Of a stretch of 64,000 nt of DNA, positions 1 through 12,234 are shown one piece after another. Numbering within the stretch: the first letter of the stretch is position 1; every line of letters begins with the position of its first letter. This DNA comes from Formicarius rufipectus (lineage: Eukaryota; Chordata; Aves; Passeriformes; Formicariidae). Both the position numbers and the translations under genes were made by a program. The notes beneath the pieces were generated by a model. The model searched no databases. It was not told where the DNA came from and saw only the letters and a program-made list of their open reading frames with translations. The stretch lies in assembly GCA_013399695.1 (NCBI GenBank), contig VXAU01006139.1, positions 283 to 64,282 of the forward strand, given 5' to 3'.

Positions 1-540
1 TGGGAAGGGAGGGCAAGCGGGACTTGGCTGGGGGACAGCTGGGACCACCCACCTGGCGCAGGGCGAAGGGTCAGGACCACCCACCAAGGAGGGAGAGGAG
101 GGAGAAGGTATCGGGAGAGAGTGATGGAGTGGGACCACCTGCCTGAGGAGGGAGGGCGGTCAGGTGAACCCACATACCTGGCAGGGGGCAAGAAGGGAGG
201 AGAATGGGAGCACCTGCCTAGGGAGGGGAAAACATGGAAACAACCAGCTGTGGGGAACGGGATCACCCGGCTGGGGTGGGGAGAGGAGGGTATAGGCGGG
301 ACCACCTACCTGGGGCGCAGGGTGGCACACAGGTGGGGGCACCTCTTGGGGTGGGGAGGGTTGTGGGATCCCCCCATCGGGCTGTGGATGAGGCTGTCTG
401 TTTGGGGAGGAGAGGGACATAAGTGGGACCACCTACTTGGGGTGAGGGGGTCGTTGGGATCACCCAGCTGGGGGGAAGGATGGGCCCACCTGTTCAGGGC
501 AGTGTTGGATCAATTGTAAGGGGTGCTAGCCCACTTTGGG
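1..540. repeat. Degenerate G-rich minisatellite in SRPRA intron 1
   Basis: A core resembling GGGACCACCTACCTGGGG recurs in degraded form near positions 48, 71, 130, 167, 206, 259, 298, 334, 424, 453 and 482. The spacers are G/A-rich and irregular (about 24-90 bases). The plus strand is strongly purine-rich. Several long but meaningless open frames run through it because of the biased composition. It lies wholly inside the intron before the first visible SRPRA exon, and no exon was seen in 1-618. Confidence 0.7.
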
Positions 541-618
541 GAGGGCGTTGGCAGGGATGGTGGGGGGGGAGGTCTCCTTGGTACTGGCACCCCCATTCTG
601 ACAGCTCCTCTCCCCCAG

Positions 619-3600
619 GAGCGAGGAGGCAACAACTCCTTCACCCATGAAGCCCTCACACTCAAGTACAAGCTGGACAACCAGTTTGAGTTGGTGTTTG
701 TGGTAAGAGACCCCCCCCATGCACCTCTGGGATGGCAAGGGGGTCCCTCCAGCCTGCTGGGTGCCCCCAAGGGAGGGGGACTGTCACAGAGCAGAGGGGG
801 AACAGTGCCCAGGTGTAGTTTGGGCAAACAGCTGTTCCCACTGTGTGGGACTGGGCCTTGGCTCCCAGACTGCATTGGCTTCTCTGCCTCTGGGATTTTA
901 CCGGGGGATCATGGAGGTCTTGCCATTCTCATCTCTGGCGGGGTCTTGAGGGCCCAACCAGTGCCTCTACCACAGCCAGGCCCCCTGTGCAGGGTGGACA
1001 CAGGTGTCTCTCAGCCCTTCCACACTGCGGGAGCACCTTATTTTAATCATCTGCAACAGGAACAAAACTAATCAAACCTCAAACAGAAGCTGCAGCCTTG
1101 TAGAATTTCACTCTTTCCAGATCTATTTTAAAAAAATCCAGAAATGTGTTGTCCCCTTCTCTTTATGGTCCATTTAATGCTCTCCCTTTCAGTTTCCCTG
1201 CTCCTTATCTCTGTAAATCCACTCAACCCTCCCTCTGGACTTAGAGATAAGCAAAAGGTTTTTTGCCTTTGTACTACGTGTCTTTGTTGCCATGAGAGAG
1301 CCCGTGTGTGTTCATGTGGCCTTCGGAAGTGAAACTCTGGGCTGGTTTTTACCTTCTGGGGGACATTTTTGAAAGCTTAGGAAGGTGGAGCAGAAAGCGC
1401 AGCCTGACGCTTGCCCAAGATAAAGGACTCTGAATTAAAGAGGGGTTTTTGCTCCTTTGCTGCTGTGAAATGAGCTGGAAGTGTAGTGTGTTTTGGCTGT
1501 GCCCCTTGGCAGGTGGGCTTCCAGAAGATCCTGACTCTAACCTACGTGGACAAGTTGATAGATGATGTCCATAAGGAGTTCCGAGACAAGTACCGCAACG
1601 AGTTCCAGCAGAAAGGGGCTCTGGGCCTCCTAAATGGCACCTTTGATTTTAAAGATGACTTCATGCGCCTCCTCCGGTACCTGAGCCTGGTTTTTGTGTT
1701 CAATTTCAGTTTTGAACAGAGATGGGAGTTGGGGGAAGAGCTGGAATCCAGGCTAACAGGTCACCTTCCCGCAGGGATGCAGAGGAGAGCAGCAAAGTCC
1801 GAGCTCCCACGGTAATGAAGACGTTTGAACAGTCTCTGAAATCCCAGAAGACTGTCAAGTGTATGATTGAAACCCGAGGGGAGAAACCAAAGGAGAAGGT
1901 CAAGAATAAGAAGAACAAAGGTTCCAAAAAAGAAGGTGAGTTGATGGGGAAGATGAATCGGGGGGGAATAAATATTTCAGAGCTCTGTGTTCCAGCCTGC
2001 TTGGAGCTGGTCTGAGCTCAAGTGGGGGCTCTTCTCATCAGGAACTGAAGCTGCCACAGCACCCAGTAAAGCACCTGTGGGTGATAAGCAGCTCTCAGCA
2101 GCAGGGGACAAGGAGGAACTGACCAAGGATGAAATCCTGCAGAAGAACCGGGAGGAATTCTTCAGGAGACACATGAAAGCCGGGGAGAAGTCCAGGTGGG
2201 TGATGAAGGCATGGTCTGTCCACCTGTGCTTTGAACCAGACTATGGCTGAGTCTCTCCTTTTGGTGACTCCTGGAAGTCAGACCTCATTTTCTTGGACCT
2301 TATTTATTTCCCTTTTTCTTCTCTGCTTGCTCGAAAGACTGGGACAGGGCAGCTGTGGGTTCTGAAGGGAATAGAGCCTGATTCCTTCCCTGGGAAACCC
2401 AGAAACCCAGTGTGTGCCTGGGAAAGGTCCAGAGCTGTCTTTAGTGAGCAGACAGGAGCAATGCATCAGCAATGCCACACAGGGTTAAAGTTCAGATAAA
2501 TGAACTCTGAAGACCAAACCAGCCAGGTTTAGCCTTCATTTGTGCCTTTTTGGGTACTCCAGGCTTTTATTTTTCACATCCTCTGAGGAGGTAATGGCTG
2601 CTGCTTCCCTGCACTGAACACAAAGTGTTCCTGCCCTTTGTTTCCTCAGATCTCCCAAGCCCGACGCACAGAAGGAGAAGGGGAAGAAGCCCCGGGTGTG
2701 GGATCTGGGGAACTCTAATGCCAAAGTACTGGATTACAGTAATTCCGCTACCAATGGCAGTGCTGAGGCCTGTCCCGTGGAGGAGTTTGACCCAGACATG
2801 GTAAGGAACAGTCCAGGTGCTCCATCTGCCATCACACGGCAATCTGGGATCAGCTGGGCATTGTGAACCCAGCCTGGTCTCCACAGATGGATGACATGGG
2901 CTTGTGAAGAAACACGAAACGGATCTTGGCATCCAGCCCATAAAGCTGCTTCTCCCCCTCACAGGCCCTGGGGGACAAAAACCGGGAGCCCGGCCGCCTC
3001 TACGACCTGGAGTATGAGAGTGAGGATGAAGCTGAGGAGGAAAAGGTTGTCCAGAACACTTCAAAACCCAGGTAGAGGCTCCCACCACCTCTGCTTGTCA
3101 CATGGGCCTTGATTTCTCTCCCATAACTCCAGTCTAACCAGTAATGCAGGAAGGACTAATTGGTGTGTTAGTCTGCTCAGGCTAGACTCTTCCTGCATAT
3201 GACCTTTGCAACTTGCTCTCGAGCCTCAAGGTGTCTCCTCTGCTTCTCTGCAGTGTGAAGAAGGGTGGTCTGGGGGGCATGTTTGGCATGCTGAAGGGTC
3301 TGGTGGGTTCCAAGAGCTTGACGAGAGAGGACATGGACCCTGTGCTGGAGAAGATGAAGGATCACTTGATTGGTATGTCTGGATCTGTGCTGAGGAGTTG
3401 GTGGTTCCCTGCGCTCTGCTGGGTGGGCCCTGATGTGGGTGACACCACGGTTTAGGATGTTCCTGCCCACAGGAATTGTGGTGAGGTCCTGTCTTGCCTT
3501 TGGGGAGCCCGTGACAGTGTAGCACCAGGAGGACGGTGGTCAGGTCCGGTGGGGATCGTGGCACTGGCTCCATCCTTCTGCTGATGCTGATGTCTGGCAC

Positions 3601-5139
3601 TGTAACCTTGGCAGCACTGACTCCTCACTCTTTCTCTCTCTCTCAGCTAAAAATGTGGCAGCTGAGATTGCAGTGCAGCTCTGTGAGTCCGTGGCCAAGA
3701 AACTGGAAGGGAAGGTGATGGGAACGTTCACCAGTAAGTGTCTGTGCAGCCTCCTGCATGTGATTTGGAGCTCAGGAGCATTCTCCAGGCATGATGGGTC
3801 CTCTTTCCATCTCCCCCTTCCCAGCGGTGACCTCGACGGTGAAGCAGGCGCTGCAGGAGGCCCTGGTGCAAATCCTGCAGCCCCAGCGCCGCGTGGATGT
3901 CCTGCGTGATGTCATGGATGCCCAGCGCCACCACCGGCCCTATGTGATCACCTTCTGTGGCGTCAACGGTGTCGGGAAGTCCACCAACCTGGCCAAGGTA
4001 GGGCAGGAACCTCCTGCACTGCGGGCCTGGCACAATGGGCTCAGGCTGTGGCTGCCAACACCCGCTCTTTGGTTTGTGGCGTGCTGTAGATCTCGTTCTG
4101 GCTCATCGAGAACAGCTTCAGCGTCCTCATCGCCGCCTGTGACACCTTCCGCGCCGGAGCGGTGGAGCAGCTCCGCACCCACACGCGGCGCCTCAATGCG
4201 CTGCACCCCCCGGAGAGCCACGGCGGGCGCACCATGGTGCAGCTCTACGAGAAGGGCTATGGCAAGGACGCCGCGGGCATTGCCATGGAGGCCATTTCCT
4301 ACGGTACGTGCAGAGCTGGGCTCGGGGGGCTCAGCCCTGGAGGAGCCAGTGCCCCTCACGTCACCCCTCACACTGCCCCCTGTGTCTCCAGCACGGAACC
4401 AGGGCTTCGACGTGGTGCTGGTGGACACGGCCGGCCGCATGCAGGACAACGTGCCCCTCATGACTGCGCTGGCCAAACTCATCGCTGTCAACACGCCTGA
4501 CCTGGTCCTCTTTGTCGGGGAGGCGCTGGTGGGAAATGAGGCTGTGGATCAGCTGGTGAGTGTGGAGGCTTTTGTTCCTGAGAGATGGAGGGCGGCAGAA
4601 AAAAACCCCAAACATTTCTGTAGGTTTTACTGGAGGTCTGGACAGTGGCAGCACCACAAGTGCATTTCTTGGCCCCTTCTTCTCCCTCAGGTCAAGTTCA
4701 ACAAGGCCCTGGCTGATCACTCCATGGCCCAGACACCACGGCTCATTGACGGCATCGTGCTCACCAAGTTTGACACCATTGATGACAAGGTAAGGAGGCT
4801 GCTGAGGTGACTCTCCATGGAGCTTCTGGATGGTGACTGGAGGGGAGAGATGGGAATTGTCAAACATGGGGCTTTCCTCCTGCATTTAAGCCGTTTGACC
4901 CACATTTAGCAGTGTGGTTTCCACAGGTGGGGGATGAGTGTTTGTTGAGCTCCCTGGTGGGTTCCCTGAGGGGGAAGTGCCAGGTCTCAGGTGCTGGTTG
5001 TCCCCGGCAGGTCGGTGCCGCCATCTCCATGACCTACATCACGAGCAAGCCCATCGTCTTTGTTGGTACTGGACAAACCTACTGTGATCTGCGTAGCCTT
5101 AACGCCAAGGCTGTGGTCGCAGCGCTCATGAAGGCCTAA
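619..5139 (+). CDS. SRPRA: SRPRA, signal recognition particle receptor alpha subunit (5'-partial)
   Basis: SRPRA is the ER-membrane docking GTPase for ribosome-bound SRP and pairs with SRPRB. Thirteen exons are visible: 619-702, 1513-1676, 1775-1935, 2042-2195, 2650-2800, 2965-3071, 3254-3372, 3647-3733, 3825-3997, 4090-4303, 4392-4555, 4691-4789 and 5011-5139 (TAA). All have GT/AG boundaries and compatible phases. They encode 601 residues, so about 39 N-terminal residues (exon 1) lie off the left edge. The order is the SRX-type N-terminal domain (exons 1-2 here), a charged lysine-rich linker, then the NG domain. GTPase motifs are visible: GVNGVGKST (3959-3985), DTFRAGA (4141 on), DTAGR (4424-4438), TKFD (4763-4774) and a closing GTGQ. 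Identity rests on near-complete agreement with remembered mammalian SRPRA. No break or odd residue was seen. Confidence 0.97.
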
Positions 5140-5773
5140 GCCACCAAATTGCTGTGTGCAGATGTCTCAGAAAAACATGCTTTACCCCATCACCGACTAG
5201 TCTTTCCCGTGTAGTGCAGAACAGAATGAAGGAACACCGGCACGGGGGGTGCTTTCCTTGGATAAAGCCCTGTTTATCCAGCAAAAGCCCTCCCCTGGGC
5301 TCTTCCCTTCTGTTCCAGTGGTGCAGGCTCCCTTGCAGGGAGGCTGAATCCAGAGCTTTGTATTGTTCATGCTGCACGGGGCGTGGGTGGCACCAGGACC
5401 TGCTGTGCTTTTGGGGAGATTTCAAGGCATATTTTGAGCTGCTTGTGATTTTTGGGCCGCATGCAGGAGGAGGAGGCAGGACGGACTTTGGCTTAGGGGC
5501 AGCATTAGACCTGGCTGTTGATGTCGCTGCTCAGTGCAGCTCCATTGAAGCTCATAAACCAAAAAAAAGGCAACAGCCTGTGCTGGGCTGGAGGGGAAAT
5601 GCTAAATTGCCTTAAGGTCCCCCATTTCTGCCCTCACCAGGACTTGAGCAGGGTCCCCAGACACCACATAACTGGGCAGGAGCTGGAGAGCTGCGGCAGC
5701 TGGGAGTGCAGGAGGAAGGCAGTGTGCCCTGCCTGGCTCCTGCCCACTGGCCTCAGCATTATCTGCAAGTTGA

Positions 5774-5993
5774 AATAAACCAAACCACATTAATACTGCA
5801 AGAGAATGGTGGCTGCTTGCTGCTTTCCTGCACCCTTTCTCCCCGCTCCGAGTGCCTCTTGATCCCGGTTGGAAGTGCTACATTGAATAATACAAACCTC
5901 TCTGACAATGTCTTGTAGCTCTGTATTGCAGATGTGCTCTAGTGCAATAAATTGAATGCTGTCTGCTAAGAGACATAATTTATATAAAATAAA
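5774..5993 (+). promoter_or_regulatory. SRPRA: SRPRA polyadenylation signals
   Basis: AATAAA occurs at 5774-5779, 5946-5951 and 5988-5993 on the plus strand, downstream of the SRPRA stop at 5139. The last is followed by a T/G-rich stretch, so the longest 3' UTR probably ends near 6010. Three signals suggest alternative 3' UTR lengths, which is inference. Confidence 0.65.
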
Positions 5994-6139
5994 CTTCATA
6001 ATTTGTTCTCAGTGTATAAATAACTTGCCTCCAGCCAGGACCTGTTTCCTCCTGGGTTGGGGGCAGATGAACTCCTACCACTGTGAGGTGTGAGAGGGCC
6101 TGTCAATGACACACCAGCCAGAAGTTCAGTGAGCAGGCC

Positions 6140-6145
6140 TTTAAT
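6140..6145 (-). promoter_or_regulatory. FAM118B: FAM118B polyadenylation signal (ATTAAA, minus strand)
   Basis: The plus strand reads TTTAAT, giving ATTAAA on the minus strand, followed downstream by a GT-rich stretch (complement of about 6100-6125). This would end FAM118B roughly 110 bases from the SRPRA 3' end. Further minus-strand candidates are ATTAAA at 6256-6261 and AATAAA at 6833-6838. The last lies in the intron before the penultimate coding exon, so it could only serve a truncated transcript. Confidence 0.5.
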
Positions 6146-6209
6146 ACAACTTCAACATATAAAATACTGTGCAATATAAAGACAGGACTAGAAAACTAGA
6201 GCTTCCAGT

Positions 6210-6231
6210 AAAAAAAAAAAAAAAAAAAAAA
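6210..6231. repeat. 22-base A homopolymer
   Basis: An uninterrupted run of A on the plus strand lies inside the presumed FAM118B 3' UTR, where it reads as U in the mRNA. It may be a retroposon tail remnant or a simple microsatellite. No target duplication was recognised. Confidence 0.85.
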
Positions 6232-6518
6232 GGAAAAAGGTCAAGTTTCATTGTTTTTAATTGAAATATGGAATATAAAAGCACTAGGTATGAAATTAGA
6301 GGAGGCTGCAGCTCCTCGGGGGTGCTGTGCTCCACAGGCACTCGCAGCCCACCCAAAACCACAATGACTGTTAAACCAGGTGTCTGTCCCAGGAGGCTCT
6401 GCCTGGCCTGGTCCCTGCCAGAAGGGTCCCAGCTCTGTGGGTTGTGGCTTCCCTGGGGCTGCTGGCCTGACTTGGCCCCATCCCGGGAGCCCCCTGTGGC
6501 TCAGGGCAAGGCTGAGGC

Positions 6519-9500
6519 TCAGCTGCTGCATCCTGTGGGGAAGCAAAGGCTGAACACCTGCCTGGGACTTGGGGCAGTTGCACAGGGTGAAGCCTCTCGG
6601 CTCAGGAGAGCCTTCCTTACCTTTTATCTCAGTGTGGGCAGCCGCGGAGCCATTCAGCTGCTGCCCCTCCTTGGGCACACCTGGGGGAAAGCAGAGACCA
6701 GGGGCAGGTGGAGAGGCCACCCTGGGGTGACTACGGGGAGCCCCTGTGGGAACCAGCTGCCCTTGTGGTTTAACCCTCAGAACACCTGCCAGCAGGGCTC
6801 TGGCAAGCAAAACCACTTTCCCAGTTTTTTAATTTATTAAGGATACCTCAGCATGGCTGAGCAGTACGAAGGTCAGTGAGACTGAAATGCCCCTTCAGTT
6901 GAAAGGAATAAACAGCTGCAGCTGCACATGAAAAGCAAAGTCTGCAGGTGTGGGAAGCAGCACAACTGTTTAAACTGTTGGAACACAGCGATTTCATAAA
7001 AGTAACCCGAAATGCAGCTACACTTGGACACGGGGTTTTTTAAAAGAAAAGGCTTAAGGAATCTCAGTGAAGTGTGGAGAACAGGAGCTACTAACACCAT
7101 GCAGAGGTGTCCCCTCAGCTGCTGCCCCCGTACCTGTCCGGCCTCGCATGGCGATCTCGCTCGTCAGCCGCTCAAAGTACTCGGGCAAGTCGGTATATTC
7201 GTCTCCATAGGAGATCACTTTGATCCCCTTGTCCAGCATGTTCTCACGGAGCTTCTTGAACTCATCTACATCCCCTCTCCGCACCAGCATGAAGTGCTCC
7301 AGGTCTGACTTGTGCTTGACAGCCTCTAAAAACAGGGCCTGAAATGTGGTGTCATCAACAGTCCAACCACAGCCCAAGAAGAGGAAGGACTTATTTTCAT
7401 AGAGCTTCTGAATCTCTTGCTTTAAGAAAGGGAAGAATGTTCTTAGTCAAGGTGAGCTTCATTCTCACAAGAGACAGCACCTGCCTTATCCCTGAGGAGG
7501 CTCTGCAGCACTGCCACTGTTAAGTCACCCTCAACACAAAGGTGGGGAGGTGTTTTAGCGCCTTAGCCGGCTGGACAACCCACCCCACTCATTTCCCCAA
7601 ATGAGTTAATTCTCCCTCCACCCTCTGTGAAGCTCAGTCTAAACTCAGGTGAGCCTGTGCCTGGCTGACCCAAGGCCCAGCACCTGGTGTGGCCTCACCA
7701 TGACCTCAGTGTTGCGCAGCACGTTCTGGTATCCAGCTGGGTGCAGGACGATGCCACTGGGGTTGGTGTAGACGCCGTGGATGTGCAGGACACTGAGCTT
7801 CCTCTTCTCCTGTGCCCACTCCAGCACCTGCATGACACAAACCCACAGCACTGTTGGTGAGCATCACATTGGCTAAGTGTGACATTTTGGAGAAGTATTC
7901 CAAAGAGGCAGCTTCTTCCTCATCTTCTCTCTGTGAGTCCATCAGACTATGCCCCATGGCCGCAGCCTGAGGTGCTCGTTTGGGTCAAAACTTCAGCTGA
8001 TTGGTGAATGCAATGGGAAGAGAATGAATCAACACACCCATTTCAGCAGAAAAACAGGAAAAAACTATAAATCCTAAATTAGTGTTTCTCAAGCCTCCAA
8101 AGTTTTACTTCTTGGCCCGTTATTTCTGAGGGAGCTCACCAGCTGACCTCCATTTCAGACAGCCACTTCCAAGGCTCTCAGTTTACTCCTGCAGACCTCA
8201 GCTTGTTTAAGCTTGCAATAATTAGAATGCTTATTTGTAACACTGTAAGTACTTCCAGCCATGTAGATTAAGAGGTCATGCAGGAAACGTGAAGCACAGA
8301 AATGAGTCAGAATGGAAAGGGCTGCACAGCACACAAAAGTGAGGAGTGTAACGTGGCAACACAAGGACAAGATGCTCCCACCAGTAAAACCCACGATGGA
8401 AAGGTGAAGTGGGCAGGTGGCTCAGGTTTTCACAGCCTGTCTGGGGGAAGTTTGTGTAAAGTGAGCACCTACAGACCTGAGAGCATGGCAGAAGGAGCTG
8501 GAGCACATCAGGAATGCAGCAGGAATCATCCAGTGATTGTAGAAACAGGGCATGGGGCAAGAGGGGGGCCCTGAAGGCTGCAGCCCCAAATGTGCTGTGT
8601 CACAAAAAGCACTTTGCAGCACATTACAATAATAGAAAGCTCAGCTTTGTGTCTTGCAAGGAGTTTCCTCTATCAGTTAGGAACATCAACAGAGCCTTAT
8701 GGTGGAAGCAAGACCAAGCCAGAAATTTCAAGGACAGAGATCAAAGAAATACCAGTCTGAAGGGCTCCTCCTGAGCACTGGATGGCAGCCAGCAAGCACA
8801 GCCTTCCAGAAAGGAGCGTTCCTCCTCATTCCTCTGCTAGATGCCTCTGCCTGGAGCTTGTCCGACACCAGTTAAAACATTATCAGTACAATCCCCTCAG
8901 GCAGTGTGAGAGAACATCCTACAGCATCCCAAGCATAGCCCTGACAAAAGAAACCATCATCCTTTACCTTCTTTTCATCAGTCAGATCAAGAGACTCAAG
9001 GTGCTTCCCCTGGTCTGCTGCGTACAGCTCCAGCAGGTTATCGAAGTTCGTGGTTAACACAAGGGCCCCGTTTTCCATCAAGTGGAGCACAGACTGAAGC
9101 AGCTGCTTCCCAGAATCTTCCATTTTAGATTCCAAGTCATCAAACACCTCGTATAAACAGTCCTTGAAAAATGTTGAGCGAACGTTGCTTGTGCGCTGAG
9201 AAGGGGAGACAGATCGAGATCAGAGCCCCGAGCGCCTCATGCCAAACACTCCATAAGAAGCTACCCACGTTTCTCCAAGAATCTGCAAAAAGGCAGGACA
9301 AGCACAGTGCTCTGGCTGCACCAAGGTGGGTTCTCTCCCCAGAGCACAGTCTGAATCCCAGAATGGTTTGGGTTGGAAGGGACCTTAAAGCTCATCTCAT
9401 TCCATCCCTTGCCAAGGGCAGGGACACTTTCTGCTAGCCCAGGTTGCTCCAACCTGGCCTTGAACGCTTCCAGGGATGTGGCAGCCACAGCTTCTCTAGG

Positions 9501-12234
9501 CAACCTGTGCCAGGGCGTCCCCACCCTCACAGCCAAGAATTTCTTCCCCATATCCCATCTAACACTGCCCTCTGGCAGTGGGAAGCCATTCTCCTTGTCC
9601 TATCACTCCAGGCCCTTGTAAAAAGTCCCTTTTCATCTTTCTTGTTGGCTTCTTCAGGCACTGGGAAGCCAACAAGTAGATCACCCTGAACCTTCTCCTC
9701 TCCAGGCTGAACAATCCCAATTCTCTCAGTCTTTCCTCATAGCAGAGCTGCTCCATCCTCTAATCATCTTGGTGAAATACCCTGTGTCCACAGCAGAGTT
9801 AAGCCTCAGAAGCCTGGCACAGTAACTTCCTTGTACATAAAGGAATTGTTCAGGATAGGGGCACAATTGCTGGAGAATCAAATTTGGCTATTTCCAAACC
9901 CTACACTCAAAGAATATTTGTGCAGTGCTGCAGCACACTGACCGGAGACAGCTTCTGGATAAGGTCATGGGCAACATGAAGCAAGTTCTTGTCTTCGTGG
10001 AGACACTTCTGGAACCGTTTACTCTCTTCATCTTCCAGGAGATCAAAGTCAATAGCAGCATCCAGGAGAGCCTGGATCAGTCCCTTCCAAGACTTCAGTG
10101 CTGGGACCTGGGGAGCAACTGCAGCACTAATTCCTGTCCCAATCACCAAAACGAGCTCCCGAGGCTTCTTTGTTTTGAGGCTTGGTAACAGCTTCCTGCA
10201 GAAGGAGAAAGGAGGACAGCTGGTACCACCATGGATGGAGCGGTGTCTGGGGTGGTGGGTGAGGGAGGTACCCCTGCCTAAATCTTGAATCAATGTGTCC
10301 ATTAGGACCCACTGATAAATGAAGGATGAGAGGAACAGCTCAGTACCCCTAAAAGACAGCGTGCAGCTGTGTGGATCAGCAGCACAAATACTCACAGCAC
10401 AAGGTATGTAACTACAACAGATATGGGAATTGAGGCTGTTACTGGGATGGTTACTGTGGAAATCAGTGATGCCCTGGAATGCTTCTAAAGCAAAGCTAAT
10501 CTAAGGAAAATTTAGAATCAGAGAAGACTTGTTAATAAAAGTTCCTGGGAAGCTAGAGGGAAGGCTAGAGGCTGTGTGAAAGGTGTGGTGAGCACTAAGG
10601 AATGAGACACACACACACACTCTACACCCTGGGACAAAGCATGGATCGCACTCCTCATGGGGAGGAAACACCATGTGTTTCAAACAAGGTGCAGAACACA
10701 CCTGGAAACTGCAGCCCCATTTATCCCAGCACAGAAGGAAGGAAGGGAAGGCTTCCTCCCAGCTCTTCCCTGGGGGGGAACCTTCCCACCTCCCAGCCCC
10801 TGTCTGCTGAACCCCTTCAATTGCACCAGCAACCCCTTCCCTGTGACACCTACAATGTCAGTGGGATGCTCCAGCCCAATCTTTTGGTAGCCCAGATGAT
10901 ACAGTCACATGAAAGAGCTGCAGGGCTGCATTCTCTGTCCTCCTCCCATCCTCCCTATTTTCCTGGCTTTACAACTGCACAGTGCTTTAAAATATGACAT
11001 TTGTCATTTATTAAGCAGAAGTTCTGCTCCTCACCTTGCCTTGCCCTGAGTCCAGCTGCTTTCTGCAGCAGGGGCCCGGCTGCAGCTTTCCAGAGGATTG
11101 GAGCAGCAGCCCAGGGAAGCAGCTCGTTTGGAAGGAATGGGCTTTATCAGCAAACACGTGATACTTAGTGAGAAGGGGAGAGGAAACCGACACCAGGAAG
11201 ATGGAGCTTTGCTTTCCCTCAGCTCCTGCCTATGAAAACAGACATGTTAACCCTTTCCTTGAGGATAGCTTCACTGTCAGTGCTGATAAACAGGGTTTAA
11301 TTTGGGGACCACAAGCCTCACACACAAGAAGTAAAACACTATGCTAATGATTTAGTATAAAAACACTGTGGGACATCCAGGGACTGAAATCCAAAATAAC
11401 AACAATTACCCAAGTCTTAAAGTCCTGCATGACATCTCTGAAAGAGACATTCCATTCCCTGCTGACAAATACACTTGTTTCTGCCGCGATATCCTGAGCA
11501 AGGGAAAAATAATCTCCCAGACTCTTTTCTGCTCATTCTAGAGTCATTGAACAACCTTGAGGCCACGCAGAAACTATCCTGCAGCTCTCCATAACTTGTA
11601 AGTAAATCAGATTACTGGGAGACAACTCCCCAGATGAATTTGCTGCTTGTTCACAAGTTCATGCCTGAACTTCTGAGCTCGAAGCAGCCACAGTCCCAGC
11701 CTTGGACAGGAGTGTGGGTGTGCCCCAGTCAGGTCCCCACACACAGAACAGAATAGTAAGACAACCTATTTCTTAGCACAGGGAGCCTCCAGGGCAGAAT
11801 TATTCAGTCTTTATGTGCAGCTCAATCACATTAATAATCCACCTGAGAACCACCATACAACTCAAGCAAAGGAGCACAACCACCGTGTTTGACCTGACCT
11901 GGCATGCAGACAGGACAGTAAAGTACAGCTTTGAGTGCAACCTCACATCCCAGCTGAGGACTAAGAACCCAAAAAAGTACATTCTGGGTGTGAAGGCCTT
12001 TGTTCCATAGGAAGCCCAGGGCACAGGCAGAGCCAGCACGCAGTTCTTGGATCAGGAAGAGAAACAGCTGCGGTTGCCAGGGGTCATGATCCTTAACAAA
12101 CAATACAAGGCAAAGAAAAAAGCTCTTGTTAGGAGAAATTCACTGGTGCACAATTAAATTTACCTGGGCTTCTTTGCAGGTGGCATTCCATCTTCCAACA
12201 ATGTTTCCTTGCTGAGGCTCACTGTAGAAGCCAT
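6519..12234 (-). CDS. FAM118B: FAM118B, SIR2-fold domain protein
   Basis: There are seven coding exons on the minus strand: 12234-12164 (ATG), 10195-9943, 9195-8968, 7827-7699, 7419-7134, 6680-6621 and 6532-6519 (TGA), giving 346 residues. The start exon gives MASTVSLSK...PPAKKPR, joining to KLLPSLKTKKPREL, as in the human protein. The end reads ...TEIKGCSS, matching the human ...EIRGCST. The fold is a SIR2-like NAD-binding domain: GTGIS at about 43-47, TTNFD with Asn158, and HIHG with His201, the positions expected for catalytic Asn and His. FAM118B is described as nuclear/Cajal-body associated and, more recently, as a relative of antiphage SIR2 proteins with a link to TLR signalling (recalled, not checked). 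The gene is tail-to-tail with SRPRA and head-to-head with TIRAP. The 14-base terminal coding segment is easily missed. Confidence 0.95.
9354..9775 (-). mobile_element. CR1 LINE 3' fragment
   Basis: This starts with the avian CR1 tail hallmark AGAATGGTTTGGGTTGGAAG, in antisense, at 9360. It runs through typical CR1 text such as CTTGAACGCTTCCAGGGATG, CCAACCTGGCC and CTTCTCCTCTCCAGGCTGAA. The element is therefore on the minus strand, truncated at its 5' end near 9775. It sits in the FAM118B intron between 9196 and 9942 and keeps no intact reading frame. Confidence 0.9.

Noticed and set aside
3791..4810. 339-codon continuous plus-strand frame
   Set aside because: It is parts of four SRPRA exons (3825-4789) plus read-through of introns. 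The splice sites and the family sequence define the true exons.
6241..6816. Long FAM118B C-terminal tail by reading through 6620
   Set aside because: A GTAAGG donor at 6615-6620 and an exon restoring the family end GCSS show the read-through is intronic.
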